A DNA stretch of 38,942 nt from a virus, in IMG/VR virus record IMGVR_UViG_3300010354_000216, positions 1 to 38,942 of that record; one strand, written 5' to 3'. The notes beneath the pieces are model-generated. The model was given only the letters and a program-made list of their open reading frames with translations. It was not told the DNA's origin and searched no databases. Below, one piece after another: positions 1 through 6,992 of this stretch. Position numbers and translations under genes: made by a program. The stretch's first letter is position 1. Each line of letters starts with the position of its first letter.

Positions 1-1
1 C

Positions 2-130
2 GGATTGCGCTACATCGAACAAAGCCACGGGCGCCTGTATGGCGTCGGATGGGATCGGGTCTATAAGAAAGCCGATCGACTCAAGCCCGCCCACGCCCTG
101 CCGGTGCCTGGGCAGGAGGTTGAAGGATGA
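2..130 (+). CDS. 3' end of a small protein of unknown function (truncated by window edge)
   Basis: Open reading frame entering from the left edge and ending at a TGA that overlaps the next ATG (ATGA). The 42 visible residues end in PAHALPVPGQEVEG, nearly the same tail as the DUF551-like protein ending at 686, so this is probably another member of that small-protein family. DUF551 proteins are short phage and bacterial proteins of unknown function that end in a W-x-P-L-P-x-P type motif. The last bases carry AGGAGG at 114-119, exactly 7 bases before the next start, so translation of the two genes is probably coupled. The N-terminus is outside the window. Confidence 0.6.
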   Translation, partial: GLRYIEQSHGRLYGVGWDRVYKKADRLKPAHALPVPGQEVEG

Positions 131-357
131 TCAGCAAAGAAGCCAAGCAACTGATCGGCAAACCCGTCAAGTGGTGCGGAAAACACACTTTTTATGTGCG
201 GTGGTATGAAGGGATAGTGCTTGATGTGAAAGGTCGAAATGTAGAGGTTGATCATGGCGGAATGACTGACTGGCTCTGGTTACCTGATACAGAAATTGTT
301 CCGCTAGAAACCGCACCAACGCCGAGTCCAAAACAACAACAACAACAACAACTGTAG
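127..357 (+). CDS. small protein of unknown function with poly-Gln C-terminus
   Basis: 76 aa. Start chosen at ATG 127 because it overlaps the upstream stop and has AGGAGG 7 bases upstream. The body is rich in Trp, Val and Gly (KWCGKHTFYVRWYEGIVLDV, then GGMTDWLWLP) and could fold as a small beta barrel; no family is recognised. It ends in PTPSPK followed by six Gln codons, all CAA, and Leu, encoded by a seven-unit AAC/CAA microsatellite. No transmembrane segment or signal peptide is visible. Function unknown. Confidence 0.7.
   Translation: MISKEAKQLIGKPVKWCGKHTFYVRWYEGIVLDVKGRNVEVDHGGMTDWLWLPDTEIVPLETAPTPSPKQQQQQQL
332..352 (+). repeat. AAC/CAA trinucleotide microsatellite (7 units)
   Basis: Seven perfect tandem AAC units at the 3' end of the gene ending at 357, read in frame as six CAA (Gln) codons. 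Length change by slippage would only alter the number of glutamines. Confidence 0.9.
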
Positions 358-365
358 GACCACCA

Positions 366-686
366 ATGACTGACATCTTGCGCGACAAACTGATCAACAA
401 AGGCTGGGTCACACCTTTCAATGCTGGCACACTGGTTCGTCTGATTGACGAGCACTACGCCGAACTGACTAAGCCGGTGCCGGTGAGTGAGCGGTTGCCG
501 GGGTCAAGTGATTGCGTACCTCACCCACGCACAAAAACTGGGAACTGGTGCTGGGGATTCGAGCGTTGTGAGGTGTCCCTGGCACGGCCTGCACGATGGA
601 GGCTAATGCACATGGAAACGGTCGAGATGGAGGCATCCCACTGGCTCCCCGCCCACGCCCTGCCGGTGCCGGAGGTTGAATCGTGA
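366..686 (+). CDS. DUF551-like small protein
   Basis: 106 aa, ATG 366. The second half has the DUF551 layout: KPVPVSERLPGSSDC, then Cys/Trp-rich GNWCWGFERC, then ASHWLPAHALPVPEV at the C-terminus. The N-terminal part (about residues 1-40, DILRDKLINKGWVTPFNAGTL) is a helical extension. DUF551 has no established biochemical function; it is common in tailed phages near small early genes. The stop overlaps the next GTG (GTGA), with GGAGG at 671-675 seven bases before it. A 23-base stretch at 648-670 is identical to 86-108 in the upstream gene, which suggests duplication or gene conversion within this cluster. Confidence 0.6.
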   Translation: MTDILRDKLINKGWVTPFNAGTLVRLIDEHYAELTKPVPVSERLPGSSDCVPHPRTKTGNWCWGFERCEVSLARPARWRLMHMETVEMEASHWLPAHALPVPEVES

Positions 687-892
687 GCAAGTACGAAAAG
701 CGGCTAAATGCAGCGATTGCCAGACTCAATTACGTCAAAGATCGGATGCCTTCTGTTCATAACGACACAATTCCTGTTGGTGAGTCGTGGAAAATGTGGG
801 AAGCCATCAACTCGATTGAACGCGCCATTCGTTATCTGGAGCCATTACAAAAGTACAAAAAGCCGCTGCCTGGGCAGGAGGTGGGTGAGTGA
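683..892 (+). CDS. small helical protein of unknown function
   Basis: 69 aa with a GTG start overlapping the previous stop (GTGA), supported by GGAGG 7 bases upstream. It looks helical (KYEKRLNAAIARLNYVKDRM, then MWEAINSIERAIRYLEPLQKY), perhaps two helices packed as a hairpin. The C-terminus PLPGQEVGE repeats the tail of the first gene in the window, and the encoding DNA at 868-882 is identical to 106-120. No family recognised. Confidence 0.7.
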   Translation: MSKYEKRLNAAIARLNYVKDRMPSVHNDTIPVGESWKMWEAINSIERAIRYLEPLQKYKKPLPGQEVGE

Positions 893-921
893 GTTACAAG
901 CTAAAGCACCTAGGAGGAACT

Positions 922-1098
922 ATGGTTTACGGTTTAAAACACAAGTTTGCCCGTGTCATGTTTATGTGGCACCCTTCTCACGCTCCTCACTGGCCCGTGT
1001 TTAGCGTTCGCGAGGATTCAGGTCGCATTGGTCGCGTCAAGTGGGTAAACTCCGACACGGAAAATGACGCTTGGGGTCGCTGCTGGTGGGGACGATGA
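922..1098 (+). CDS. small basic protein of unknown function
   Basis: 58 aa if started at ATG 922, which has AGGAGG at 912-917 with four bases between. An in-frame GTG at 889 (GTGA overlap with the previous stop, also with an AGGAGG 7 bases upstream) would give 69 aa, so both starts have support. The protein is rich in Trp, His, Arg and Lys (FMWHPSHAPHWPVF, ending GRCWWGR). Its stop overlaps the next ATG. Function unknown. Confidence 0.6.
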   Translation: MVYGLKHKFARVMFMWHPSHAPHWPVFSVREDSGRIGRVKWVNSDTENDAWGRCWWGR

Positions 1099-1478
1099 GC
1101 CCTTGCAGTTCCTGCATCCACTACCGCGTAACGTTTGGCAGTCTCCACCCCGTTGAAAGGTGGTGCGTGATTTCCGGCGAAGGTTTGAGCGCTAATGACG
1201 TTTGGCGGAACAATCCTAAAGCGCACACGCGGAAGTTCGGAGTCTACACCGAAGATGTCCCCGAGTGCAAATTCACGATGTCTGCTCGCGAGGTTGTCGA
1301 ATACGACGAGTGGTACGCCTCTAAAATCACTCTGTACTACAGAGAGAACCGTGGGACGTACGAAAGTTTTTACACGGACCAACGCAACCAACACTGGCTC
1401 GACCTCTTCAATGAAGAACGAGAAGTTGAGACTGCGAATCGTATGAAACTATGGGCTAGACTAAAGGCGAAACAATGA
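1095..1478 (+). CDS. protein of unknown function with N-terminal Cys cluster
   Basis: 127 aa. ATG 1095 is chosen because it overlaps the upstream stop (ATGA); an in-frame TTG at 1071 is less likely. The N-terminus has CSSC at residues 4-7, a further Cys about 20 residues later and another near the middle (DVPECKF), which could make a small zinc site. The C-terminal half is highly charged and aromatic (YDEWYASKITLYYRENRG) and ends in a helix (EEREVETANRMKLWARLKAKQ). No family is recognised. It sits in the overlapping small-gene operon 127-2526. Confidence 0.65.
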   Translation: MSPCSSCIHYRVTFGSLHPVERWCVISGEGLSANDVWRNNPKAHTRKFGVYTEDVPECKFTMSAREVVEYDEWYASKITLYYRENRGTYESFYTDQRNQHWLDLFNEEREVETANRMKLWARLKAKQ

Positions 1479-1762
1479 CTGCTTACTTGCGCTACGAACT
1501 GAAACACTTGGTTGACAAACTCAACTGGTGGTGCGACCATTATCACCCGGACATGTACGCTACCCCGGTGCCAAGTTTGCGTCTGATCGCTATGCAAGGG
1601 CAAGATGTTCTGGACTTTCCAGCTCCACCGCCGCGACTTAAACCGACGCGCGAAGAAGCGGTTGCTCTCTATTCCGAAGTGATGGCCCTTCACCATTGTC
1701 AGACTTTGGGCGAAATGGCAGAGCACTTCTCTCACGCCGTGCTTGAAAGGTGGGGTCAATGA
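1475..1762 (+). CDS. small protein of unknown function
   Basis: 95 aa, ATG 1475 overlapping the previous stop (ATGA), and ending in an ATGA overlap with the next gene. Features are an N-terminal helix (LRYELKHLVDKLNWWCDHY), a Pro-rich middle (FPAPPPRLKPT) and a C-terminal helix (EEAVALYSEVMALHHCQTL). No motif that would assign a function. Confidence 0.7.
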   Translation: MTAYLRYELKHLVDKLNWWCDHYHPDMYATPVPSLRLIAMQGQDVLDFPAPPPRLKPTREEAVALYSEVMALHHCQTLGEMAEHFSHAVLERWGQ

Positions 1763-2184
1763 ACTACAACTACGTTAGACAGCAAATCATCAACGATCTC
1801 ATCATGGAACGCGAACGCGAACTTATCTCCTTGGAACACCAAACGGTTTATGAGGGAGACCGCCTCGTAGAATTTGACTCGCTTCGAGATACGCTTCAAG
1901 AACTTCTCGATCGCATCGTCAGGCTTGAGGAAGCCGTTTACGAACAGCCGGAACAACCCGAGCCGGAACAACCGCCGTCGCTCAAATCGCTTGAGGACCA
2001 TAACAAACAAGCCCTCGGCATCTGGGGACCAACCAAGCTCGAATGCAAGGTGAAGAACGGCATCGCCTGCCCGAACTGCGGCGCTGAGTTGTTTGACTCC
2101 AACATCTTCGTGAAACTCTCATCCTACCCGCCGCAGTACCGCACCCACTGCGAAAGCTGCGATTACCAAGGCACGAGGTACTGA
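1759..2184 (+). CDS. zinc-ribbon protein with N-terminal coiled coil
   Basis: 141 aa from ATG 1759, which overlaps the preceding stop; an in-frame GTG at 1750 is rejected. Residues about 5-60 are a Glu/Leu/Arg-rich helical or coiled-coil region, followed by a PEQPEPEQPP linker. The C-terminal part has CPNC and, about 30 residues later, CESC, a four-cysteine zinc ribbon. Such ribbons bind zinc and often contact DNA or protein; the target here is unknown. Confidence 0.65.
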   Translation: MNYNYVRQQIINDLIMERERELISLEHQTVYEGDRLVEFDSLRDTLQELLDRIVRLEEAVYEQPEQPEPEQPPSLKSLEDHNKQALGIWGPTKLECKVKNGIACPNCGAELFDSNIFVKLSSYPPQYRTHCESCDYQGTRY

Positions 2185-2186
2185 CT

Positions 2187-2369
2187 ATGGGACTGAGTTC
2201 TGCTCTCGCGAGCCTCACCATCGTCGTGTTCGTGGCCGCGTTAGTTGTTCGCCCGGACATCGCGTTCTGGATGTTCCTTTCTGTCTGCGGCCTGGGCCTC
2301 ATCCTGTCTGCGCATCACGTTCTTACGGAGTTTTTCGATTGGTTACTGCCAGACCGCTTCCGTTGGTGA
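2187..2369 (+). CDS. small membrane protein, two predicted transmembrane helices
   Basis: 60 aa, ATG two bases after the previous stop. Two hydrophobic segments (about residues 6-22, ALASLTIVVFVAALVV, and 27-45, FWMFLSVCGLGLILSAHHV) predict an inner-membrane hairpin with a short charged tail (DWLLPDRFRW). It could be a lysis accessory or superinfection-exclusion type protein, but nothing beyond hydrophobicity supports either. Confidence 0.6.
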   Translation: MGLSSALASLTIVVFVAALVVRPDIAFWMFLSVCGLGLILSAHHVLTEFFDWLLPDRFRW

Positions 2370-2373
2370 GACG

Positions 2374-2526
2374 GTGAAAGATCAAACACGCAGGTTAACG
2401 CGAGAGGACATAGAGAGTTTTCTCTCCGGATTTACCACGAGAGAAGCCGCGCTAAAGTTTCTGCAAGAAGCCGGGTTCGTTGATGAAAACGGTGACCTAA
2501 CGCCGCCTTACCGACCGCTAAGTTGA
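2374..2526 (+). CDS. very small protein of unknown function
   Basis: 50 aa from GTG 2374, four bases after the previous stop. The frame stays open upstream to 2245 but only inside the membrane-protein gene, so 2374 is preferred. Sequence MKDQTRRLTREDIESFLSGF, then a helix (TTREAALKFLQEAGFV) and an acidic end, resembling a small helix-turn-helix-like or regulatory peptide, though no family is recognised. Confidence 0.5.
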   Translation: MKDQTRRLTREDIESFLSGFTTREAALKFLQEAGFVDENGDLTPPYRPLS

Positions 2527-2616
2527 CCAGGGGGGGTAAAGATTGTGGGGGTGCGTATAATAGGTCTTGGCGGACCTGTGGGTGCGCACCCTCACCACAA
2601 ACACGCCAAAATCAGT
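2527..2616 (+). promoter_or_regulatory. leader of the HNH gene: TATAAT box, hairpin and 12-bp palindrome
   Basis: This 90-base stretch has a perfect TATAAT at 2556-2561, a small inverted repeat just after it (AGGTC/GACCT arms) and a perfect 12-bp palindrome GGGTGCGCACCC at 2580-2591. No good TTGACA box lies 16-18 bases upstream of TATAAT. Together the elements suggest a promoter and structured 5' leader, and argue for ATG 2617 rather than GTG 2545 as the downstream start. Confidence 0.4.
2534..2541 (+). promoter_or_regulatory. GGGTAAA element, degenerate copy (1 of 11)
   Basis: GGGTAAAG between the gene ending at 2526 and the HNH gene. It matches seven bases of the recurring GGGTAAAACC element. 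A TATAAT hexamer follows at 2556-2561. Confidence 0.35.
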
Positions 2617-3381
2617 ATGTTAACTCAACAAGAGTTTGTTGAAGGCTGTCTAGCACAGTACGAAGAAATTTACCTGCAACCGGGAAACCCGGAAGACGGG
2701 GAATGGCATGAGTGTCATTACCCTAAACCTAAGTGTTTAGGTGGGACAGAAACGGTGTTCTTGCTCAAAAAACACCACGCAGTGCAAGGAGTGCTACAAT
2801 CAGAAGAGTATCAACACCCGTGTATTTACGGCTGGGAGAAAGCTTTTTTGCAAGGGGAAACGCTTGAGCGTTGGAAAAAATGGATGGCAGTCAAAGCTCA
2901 AGCCGCTGTAGACTATTGGCGCTCGGTGCCCGTCGAAGTAAAATCAGAATTAGGTAGGCAAGGTCAAGCTAAAATGACCAAAGAACAACTCAGAAGGGGA
3001 TGGGAAGGGATGCGCAACGGTATGTCCCCAGAACAAATAAGAGAACACGCAAAACACATGCACAATATAACTCCGGAAGAAAGGCGGGCGGCTGTTAAAA
3101 AAGCCACCGAATCCAACTTGAAAAGAAACCCTGATCATTTTTCGGACATGGCCAAAAAAGCGAGAAATAGTGAAAGTCCGGAACAAAAATCCGCCAGAGG
3201 ACGCGCTATTCCCGCTGAGGCTTCCGCTAGAGGCAGGGCACTCACCAACTCCAGGAAGTTTCGCTGTCTGGTTTCCGGTAAAGTAATGCCCGCAGGGCCT
3301 TTAAGCGCATATCAAAAAAGACTTGGAATAGACACCTCCCTCAGAGAGGAGGTTACCCCCTCGGACTCCGCGCTAAACTAG
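2617..3381 (+). CDS. HNH endonuclease-like protein (probable free-standing homing endonuclease)
   Basis: 254 aa from ATG 2617 (GTG 2545 in frame would add 24 residues that overlap the leader). Residues 29-55 have an HNH-type pattern: E32-C-H34, then PKPKCLGGT, then LLKKHHA with H53-H54. After YQHPCIYGWEKAFL comes a Lys/Arg/Glu-rich helical middle with repeated SPEQ/TPEE starts (about residues 115-200) that resembles NUMOD-like DNA-binding repeats. The end (RKFRCLVSGKVMPAGPLSAY, then a GIDTSL segment) recalls the tail of cyanobacterial and phage HNH proteins. HNH enzymes nick or cut DNA with one metal ion. It lies immediately before the topoisomerase gene, a common neighbourhood for homing endonucleases in phages. 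Activity is inferred. Confidence 0.6.
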   Translation: MLTQQEFVEGCLAQYEEIYLQPGNPEDGEWHECHYPKPKCLGGTETVFLLKKHHAVQGVLQSEEYQHPCIYGWEKAFLQGETLERWKKWMAVKAQAAVDYWRSVPVEVKSELGRQGQAKMTKEQLRRGWEGMRNGMSPEQIREHAKHMHNITPEERRAAVKKATESNLKRNPDHFSDMAKKARNSESPEQKSARGRAIPAEASARGRALTNSRKFRCLVSGKVMPAGPLSAYQKRLGIDTSLREEVTPSDSALN

Positions 3382-3385
3382 GTTT

Positions 3386-5386
3386 ATGGAAACACTGCAA
3401 CCAACCAGCCTCGTTAAACAAGTACAAGAAGATTATCTGGCATACAGTATGTCTGTACTGCTGGGCCGAGCCATTCCCGACCTTTACGATGGATTAAAAC
3501 CTGCTCAACGCAGAGTATTGCAAGTAATGTGGGAAGAAGGTTTGACCCCCGAAAAACGTTACGTGAAGTCAGCTCGCGTGACAGGTTTGACCATGGGACT
3601 CCTGCACCCTCACGGAGATTGCTACGGAACTTTGGTGAACATGGCTACCGATTGGAACAACAACGTTCCTTGGGTTGACGGACACGGCAATTTCGGTAGC
3701 ACTGTCGATAACGCGGCCAGTTCCAGATACACGGAATGCAAACTGCGCCCGTCTGCGGTTGACCTTCTGCTCCAAGACAAATCCGCTTGGGAAACCCGCG
3801 ATAACTACGACGGCTCGCGTCAAGAAGCCGTGCGCTTCAACAGTGCGCTGCCAACCGTTTTACTCAACGGCGATTCCGGCATTGCCGTAGGCTTTGCCAC
3901 CAAACTCGCTCCGCACAACCTTCGCTCCATTGTCGAAGCGATCAAACTCGCTTGCAAGTTTTCGAAACAAGGCGACATCGCTGCCGCCCAAGAAGTTTTG
4001 CTGCCGGACTTTCCTACGGGGTGCGACATTGTCGCTGATGCCGAACTTCAGAAGTACAAAGAGACCGGTGCGGGCAACATTCGCTGCCGCGCCAAAGTTG
4101 AAAAGGGCCTCCAGAAGAGAGACGGTCGCGCCAAAAACCGCGAAACTTTGACGTTCACCTGTTTGCCCCCAGGCGTCAACCCCGAGAAACTGGGTGAGCA
4201 AATTAAGTCCGAACTGGAGAAGGGTCGCATTACCGACGTGGCCGAAGTCATCGACGAGTCCGACCGCACCGGTGACCGAATCACGGTGGTTGCGAAAGCG
4301 GGTGCCAACATCGCCTCGGTAGAGTCTCAGTTGTATTCGTACACTGACCTCGATACCAAATACTGCGCAAAGACGTTGGTCATTGACGGTAGCAAACCTG
4401 TTGAGCTCAGCCCTACCGCAATTCTTCAAAAGTGGTTCGAATGGCGCATGGAGCGCCTGCTGGTGCGTTTCAAGCAGGAGCAAGAGATTGCCCGCAACCG
4501 TTTCCACATTGTCGAAGGTTTGCTGAAAGCGATTGACAAACTGGACGCAATTATCAAGACCATCCGCGCCTCTCAGAATAAGACGGAGGCGATGGTTGCT
4601 CTAACTTCTGCGCCGTTTAAGTTCACTCGTGCTCAAGCTGAAGCGATCCTGGAAATGCGGCTGCGTCAACTCACCGGGTTGGATGCGTCCGAGCTTGAGA
4701 CCGAAAAAGACGACCTGAAAGACAAGTTGGAGAAGCTTGAGGATCTAATCGAGCGACCCCAAGCACGGGCCACCTTCATCCACAAGCAGCTGGACCACCT
4801 GGGCAAGCGGCACGGAGAGGCCCGCAGGAGCGCCCTCGTGGAGGCTGCGCCGCTCACCGCAGGCCCCGGTCCGCGCACCAGCTCCAAGGCCCTTGCAGGG
4901 GCGCCTGCGGCCAAGCCCCGGTTCGTCAAAGTGGATGTCAAGAAGGGCATTGTTGACCAAGTTAAGGGGCCACGTGGCGCGATTGTCCTCGAAAAGTCGG
5001 ACAAACTGGTGCTGATGACTGAAGACGGAACTTTGAAGAAAGTTGCGTTCAACTTCAAAGGCACCGTGTCCACCGCTTACTCTCCGGTGGTTTTGGCTAA
5101 AAAAGAGTCGGAGGTGACTCAGCGCAAGTACCTGCTTGTTTTTGCTTTGGACGATCAGCTTAAGGCAATCACCCTTGAGGGTGCAGATCTTTGCCGGACA
5201 ACGAGCACTGGCAAGAAGTATTTGCCGGAAGGCGCAGTCATCAAATACTTCGGCGAAGGCCCCTACAATGTGCCGTTCTCATCCGCCCGTAAGAAAAAAG
5301 TTGCGCTGTCAGCCGCAACCGTGAAAGCCGGTAAACCCGGTGCAAAAGGAATCAAAGTGGCAAATCTTTCTGAGGTGAATCCGTGA
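3386..5386 (+). CDS. type IIA DNA topoisomerase, A (breakage-reunion) subunit, GyrA/ParC-like
   Basis: 666 aa. Conserved GyrA/ParC features in order: LVKQVQEDYLAYSMSVLLGR near the start, GLKPAQRRVLQ (about 37-46), HPHGD (74-78), GNFGS (101-105) and ASSRYTE with the DNA-attacking tyrosine at Tyr115, then the tower and coiled-coil region. A short C-terminal beta domain begins near residue 513 (RFVKVDVKKGIV). Known GyrA and ParC are longer (about 750-880 aa). No clear GyrA box (QRRGGKG) is visible, so relaxation or decatenation in a phage type II enzyme is likelier than supercoiling. The ATPase (B) subunit is not in the window. Odd features: the helix after HPHGD is two residues shorter than in bacterial GyrA, and codons at about 4750-4920 are far more GC-rich than the rest. 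The stop overlaps the next GTG. Confidence 0.9.
   Translation: METLQPTSLVKQVQEDYLAYSMSVLLGRAIPDLYDGLKPAQRRVLQVMWEEGLTPEKRYVKSARVTGLTMGLLHPHGDCYGTLVNMATDWNNNVPWVDGHGNFGSTVDNAASSRYTECKLRPSAVDLLLQDKSAWETRDNYDGSRQEAVRFNSALPTVLLNGDSGIAVGFATKLAPHNLRSIVEAIKLACKFSKQGDIAAAQEVLLPDFPTGCDIVADAELQKYKETGAGNIRCRAKVEKGLQKRDGRAKNRETLTFTCLPPGVNPEKLGEQIKSELEKGRITDVAEVIDESDRTGDRITVVAKAGANIASVESQLYSYTDLDTKYCAKTLVIDGSKPVELSPTAILQKWFEWRMERLLVRFKQEQEIARNRFHIVEGLLKAIDKLDAIIKTIRASQNKTEAMVALTSAPFKFTRAQAEAILEMRLRQLTGLDASELETEKDDLKDKLEKLEDLIERPQARATFIHKQLDHLGKRHGEARRSALVEAAPLTAGPGPRTSSKALAGAPAAKPRFVKVDVKKGIVDQVKGPRGAIVLEKSDKLVLMTEDGTLKKVAFNFKGTVSTAYSPVVLAKKESEVTQRKYLLVFALDDQLKAITLEGADLCRTTSTGKKYLPEGAVIKYFGEGPYNVPFSSARKKKVALSAATVKAGKPGAKGIKVANLSEVNP
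4750..4922. other. GC-rich patch inside the topoisomerase gene
   Basis: By hand count 94 of 120 bases at 4801-4920 are G or C (78%), against 25 of 60 (42%) at 4501-4560 in the same gene. The reading frame is intact and encodes the Ala/Gly/Pro/Arg-rich linker (residues about 456-512) between the catalytic core and the C-terminal domain. This looks like an imported or recently expanded segment. Confidence 0.75.
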
Positions 5387-5574
5387 ACGTAGACTTTGAA
5401 CGAGTTTTATTCTCCACCGTCGTTAACCCTGTTTACCGTTTGGTTCGGCGGACGACAATGGGCGCATGGATGTCCTTTGTAGTCTATCGCTGCTCTCCAT
5501 TTGAATGGAACCGCGTAAGGGGAAACTTTTGGGACACCCTCAACTCAGGGCACCTCGAGATGGGGGGGTCGTGA
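5383..5574 (+). CDS. small protein of unknown function
   Basis: 63 aa with a GTG start overlapping the topoisomerase stop (GTGA). Aromatic and basic (RRTTMGAWMSFVVYRCSPFEWNR); one moderately hydrophobic stretch is too short and polar for a confident membrane helix. Ends in MGGS, and the G-rich end of the gene (5563-5569) may act as ribosome binding site for the next gene. Function unknown. Confidence 0.5.
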   Translation: MNVDFERVLFSTVVNPVYRLVRRTTMGAWMSFVVYRCSPFEWNRVRGNFWDTLNSGHLEMGGS

Positions 5575-6155
5575 ACCCGGGTAAAATCCCTGCAGACAGG
5601 TTGAGCAAAGCTATGCAGATCACATATCCCGTCGCACGATTGCTTGCCGAACCTAAACTGTTCTATGCCATTGCTAACTATCTTGGCGGACCAGACGGGG
5701 CGACACTGAGAAGCGCCTTCTACGATCTCCTGGAGTACGGTGTCACAGATGGCGAAGATTACGAGTGCGAATTTGAGCCCGAGGAAGTTTGCTTTCAGGT
5801 GGAGGAAGACGGAGCAATCTGCAACATTCTTTTCGACACAGGCGTCATGTCTCGCATGGTTGCCGAGGACGGGGAAATTGTCTCCCAGATTAACGACGAA
5901 GACGAAATGATGGCCGCTTCCGTGTTTTATCAGCGGATCGTGAGCGCCTTAGAAGAGGCTGCTCCTCAATTTCAAGGTGACATTGCCCTGTGCTCTCCGC
6001 CGACACCTGGTAACGGTTTTCTTAAGTCGCCAGACGGAGAAGGTTTTGAGGGCAGCTTCCATCTGAAGGAAGACCCCGACAAGGTTTACGCCTTTCATGT
6101 CCAGGTTATAGATGCTGATGCCGACGAACTAAAAGCGACGATTCACCCGCTGTAA
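5571..6155 (+). CDS. acidic protein of unknown function
   Basis: 194 aa from GTG 5571, which overlaps the previous stop (GTGA) and follows a G-rich ribosome-binding-like stretch. ATG 5613 (180 aa) is an alternative and would leave the GGGTAAAATC element at 5579 outside the coding region. The protein is strongly acidic (YECEFEPEEVCFQVEEDG, INDEDEMM), begins with a helical segment (PVARLLAEPKLFYAIANYLG) and ends in beta-like sequence (DKVYAFHVQVIDADADELKA). No family recognised. Confidence 0.65.
   Translation: MNPGKIPADRLSKAMQITYPVARLLAEPKLFYAIANYLGGPDGATLRSAFYDLLEYGVTDGEDYECEFEPEEVCFQVEEDGAICNILFDTGVMSRMVAEDGEIVSQINDEDEMMAASVFYQRIVSALEEAAPQFQGDIALCSPPTPGNGFLKSPDGEGFEGSFHLKEDPDKVYAFHVQVIDADADELKATIHPL
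5579..5588 (+). promoter_or_regulatory. GGGTAAAATC element (2 of 11)
   Basis: Copy of the recurring element just after the stop at 5574. If the downstream gene starts at ATG 5613, the element is 24 bases upstream of it; if it starts at GTG 5571, it lies inside the coding region. Confidence 0.45.
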
Positions 6156-6165
6156 ACAAACAAGT

Positions 6166-6969
6166 ATGCAAGACAACCTACTGCTGGCGACCGAGAGTAT
6201 GAGGTCATCGGTTGCCGCCCTCAAAAAGAAGTCGTCTAATCTTAAGATCCATCTTGAGTTTCTAGACGCAGAGTTAGAGAAGATCAGCACCAAGTTTGAC
6301 AAAGTCGTCAACCAGGCCGAGATTTTTAAGGCCAAAGTGCAAAGAGAATCCAACCGAGAGATTCGCCGTCTTCAGCAAGAGATTATCAACCTGAAGAAAC
6401 AAATTCCGGGAGAAACCGCCAGCGGACCTGTTGCCTCTAACCAAGAACTTCAGGTAGCTTCGACTATCGCCATCTTCGAAAGTATCCTTCGTTTTATTTG
6501 CGAAGGCGCTGATGATTTCCGCCTGATGTCTTACTCCTACTTGTTTCCTGCCGTCTTCGAACGAGTGGTGACAGGAGAGCAAGAAGCCTACATGCTTGAA
6601 ACTTTGCCGGAGTCCGCTGCAGTTGTGATTCAACAAGGCAAAGAGTACGTTCAATGGGTTAGGAAAGATTGCGATGTCCACCTCACCGACCCTGAAGCCT
6701 GGAACGTTTACTCAGAGGAAATTTGTAACTGGTGGAGAAACACTGCGCTGCCTCTTATTTACGGCTCTCGCGACGATCGCTGGGACACGGATGAACCGTT
6801 GACCTTGCTTGAGATGCTGTCCTGGCGCGATGACCCCGCAGACCGCGCATTAATGATGCCCTACGCTTTCGATGCGTATGAAATCTACAAGAACAACAAA
6901 GACGCCGTGTTTGAAAGCACAGGACTGCGCGAGTTTGAACTCAGGATGTTCTCTTTCGGTGCCGGGTAA
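6166..6969 (+). CDS. coiled-coil protein of unknown function
   Basis: 267 aa, ATG 6166. Residues about 10-85 form a long heptad-rich coiled coil (LKIHLEFLDAELEKISTKF; IRRLQQEIINLKKQI). After a short GETASGPVASNQ linker comes a globular domain of about 170 aa rich in Trp and acidic residues (EEICNWWRNTALPLIY; WDTDEPLTLLEMLSW). The stop codon TAA is part of a GGGTAAAAC element. No known family is recognised. Confidence 0.7.
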   Translation: MQDNLLLATESMRSSVAALKKKSSNLKIHLEFLDAELEKISTKFDKVVNQAEIFKAKVQRESNREIRRLQQEIINLKKQIPGETASGPVASNQELQVASTIAIFESILRFICEGADDFRLMSYSYLFPAVFERVVTGEQEAYMLETLPESAAVVIQQGKEYVQWVRKDCDVHLTDPEAWNVYSEEICNWWRNTALPLIYGSRDDRWDTDEPLTLLEMLSWRDDPADRALMMPYAFDAYEIYKNNKDAVFESTGLREFELRMFSFGAG

Positions 6970-6972
6970 AAC
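6964..6972 (+). promoter_or_regulatory. GGGTAAAAC element (3 of 11)
   Basis: The element contains the TAA stop of the upstream gene and lies 20 bases before ATG 6993. The junction is AT-rich. Confidence 0.5.
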
Positions 6973-6992
6973 TTAAAAAATGCCTTGTAAAA

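Noticed and set aside
3333-3358. CCTCC/GGAGG hairpin at the end of the HNH gene
   Set aside because: It lies inside coding sequence and has no following T run, so it is not supported as a terminator.
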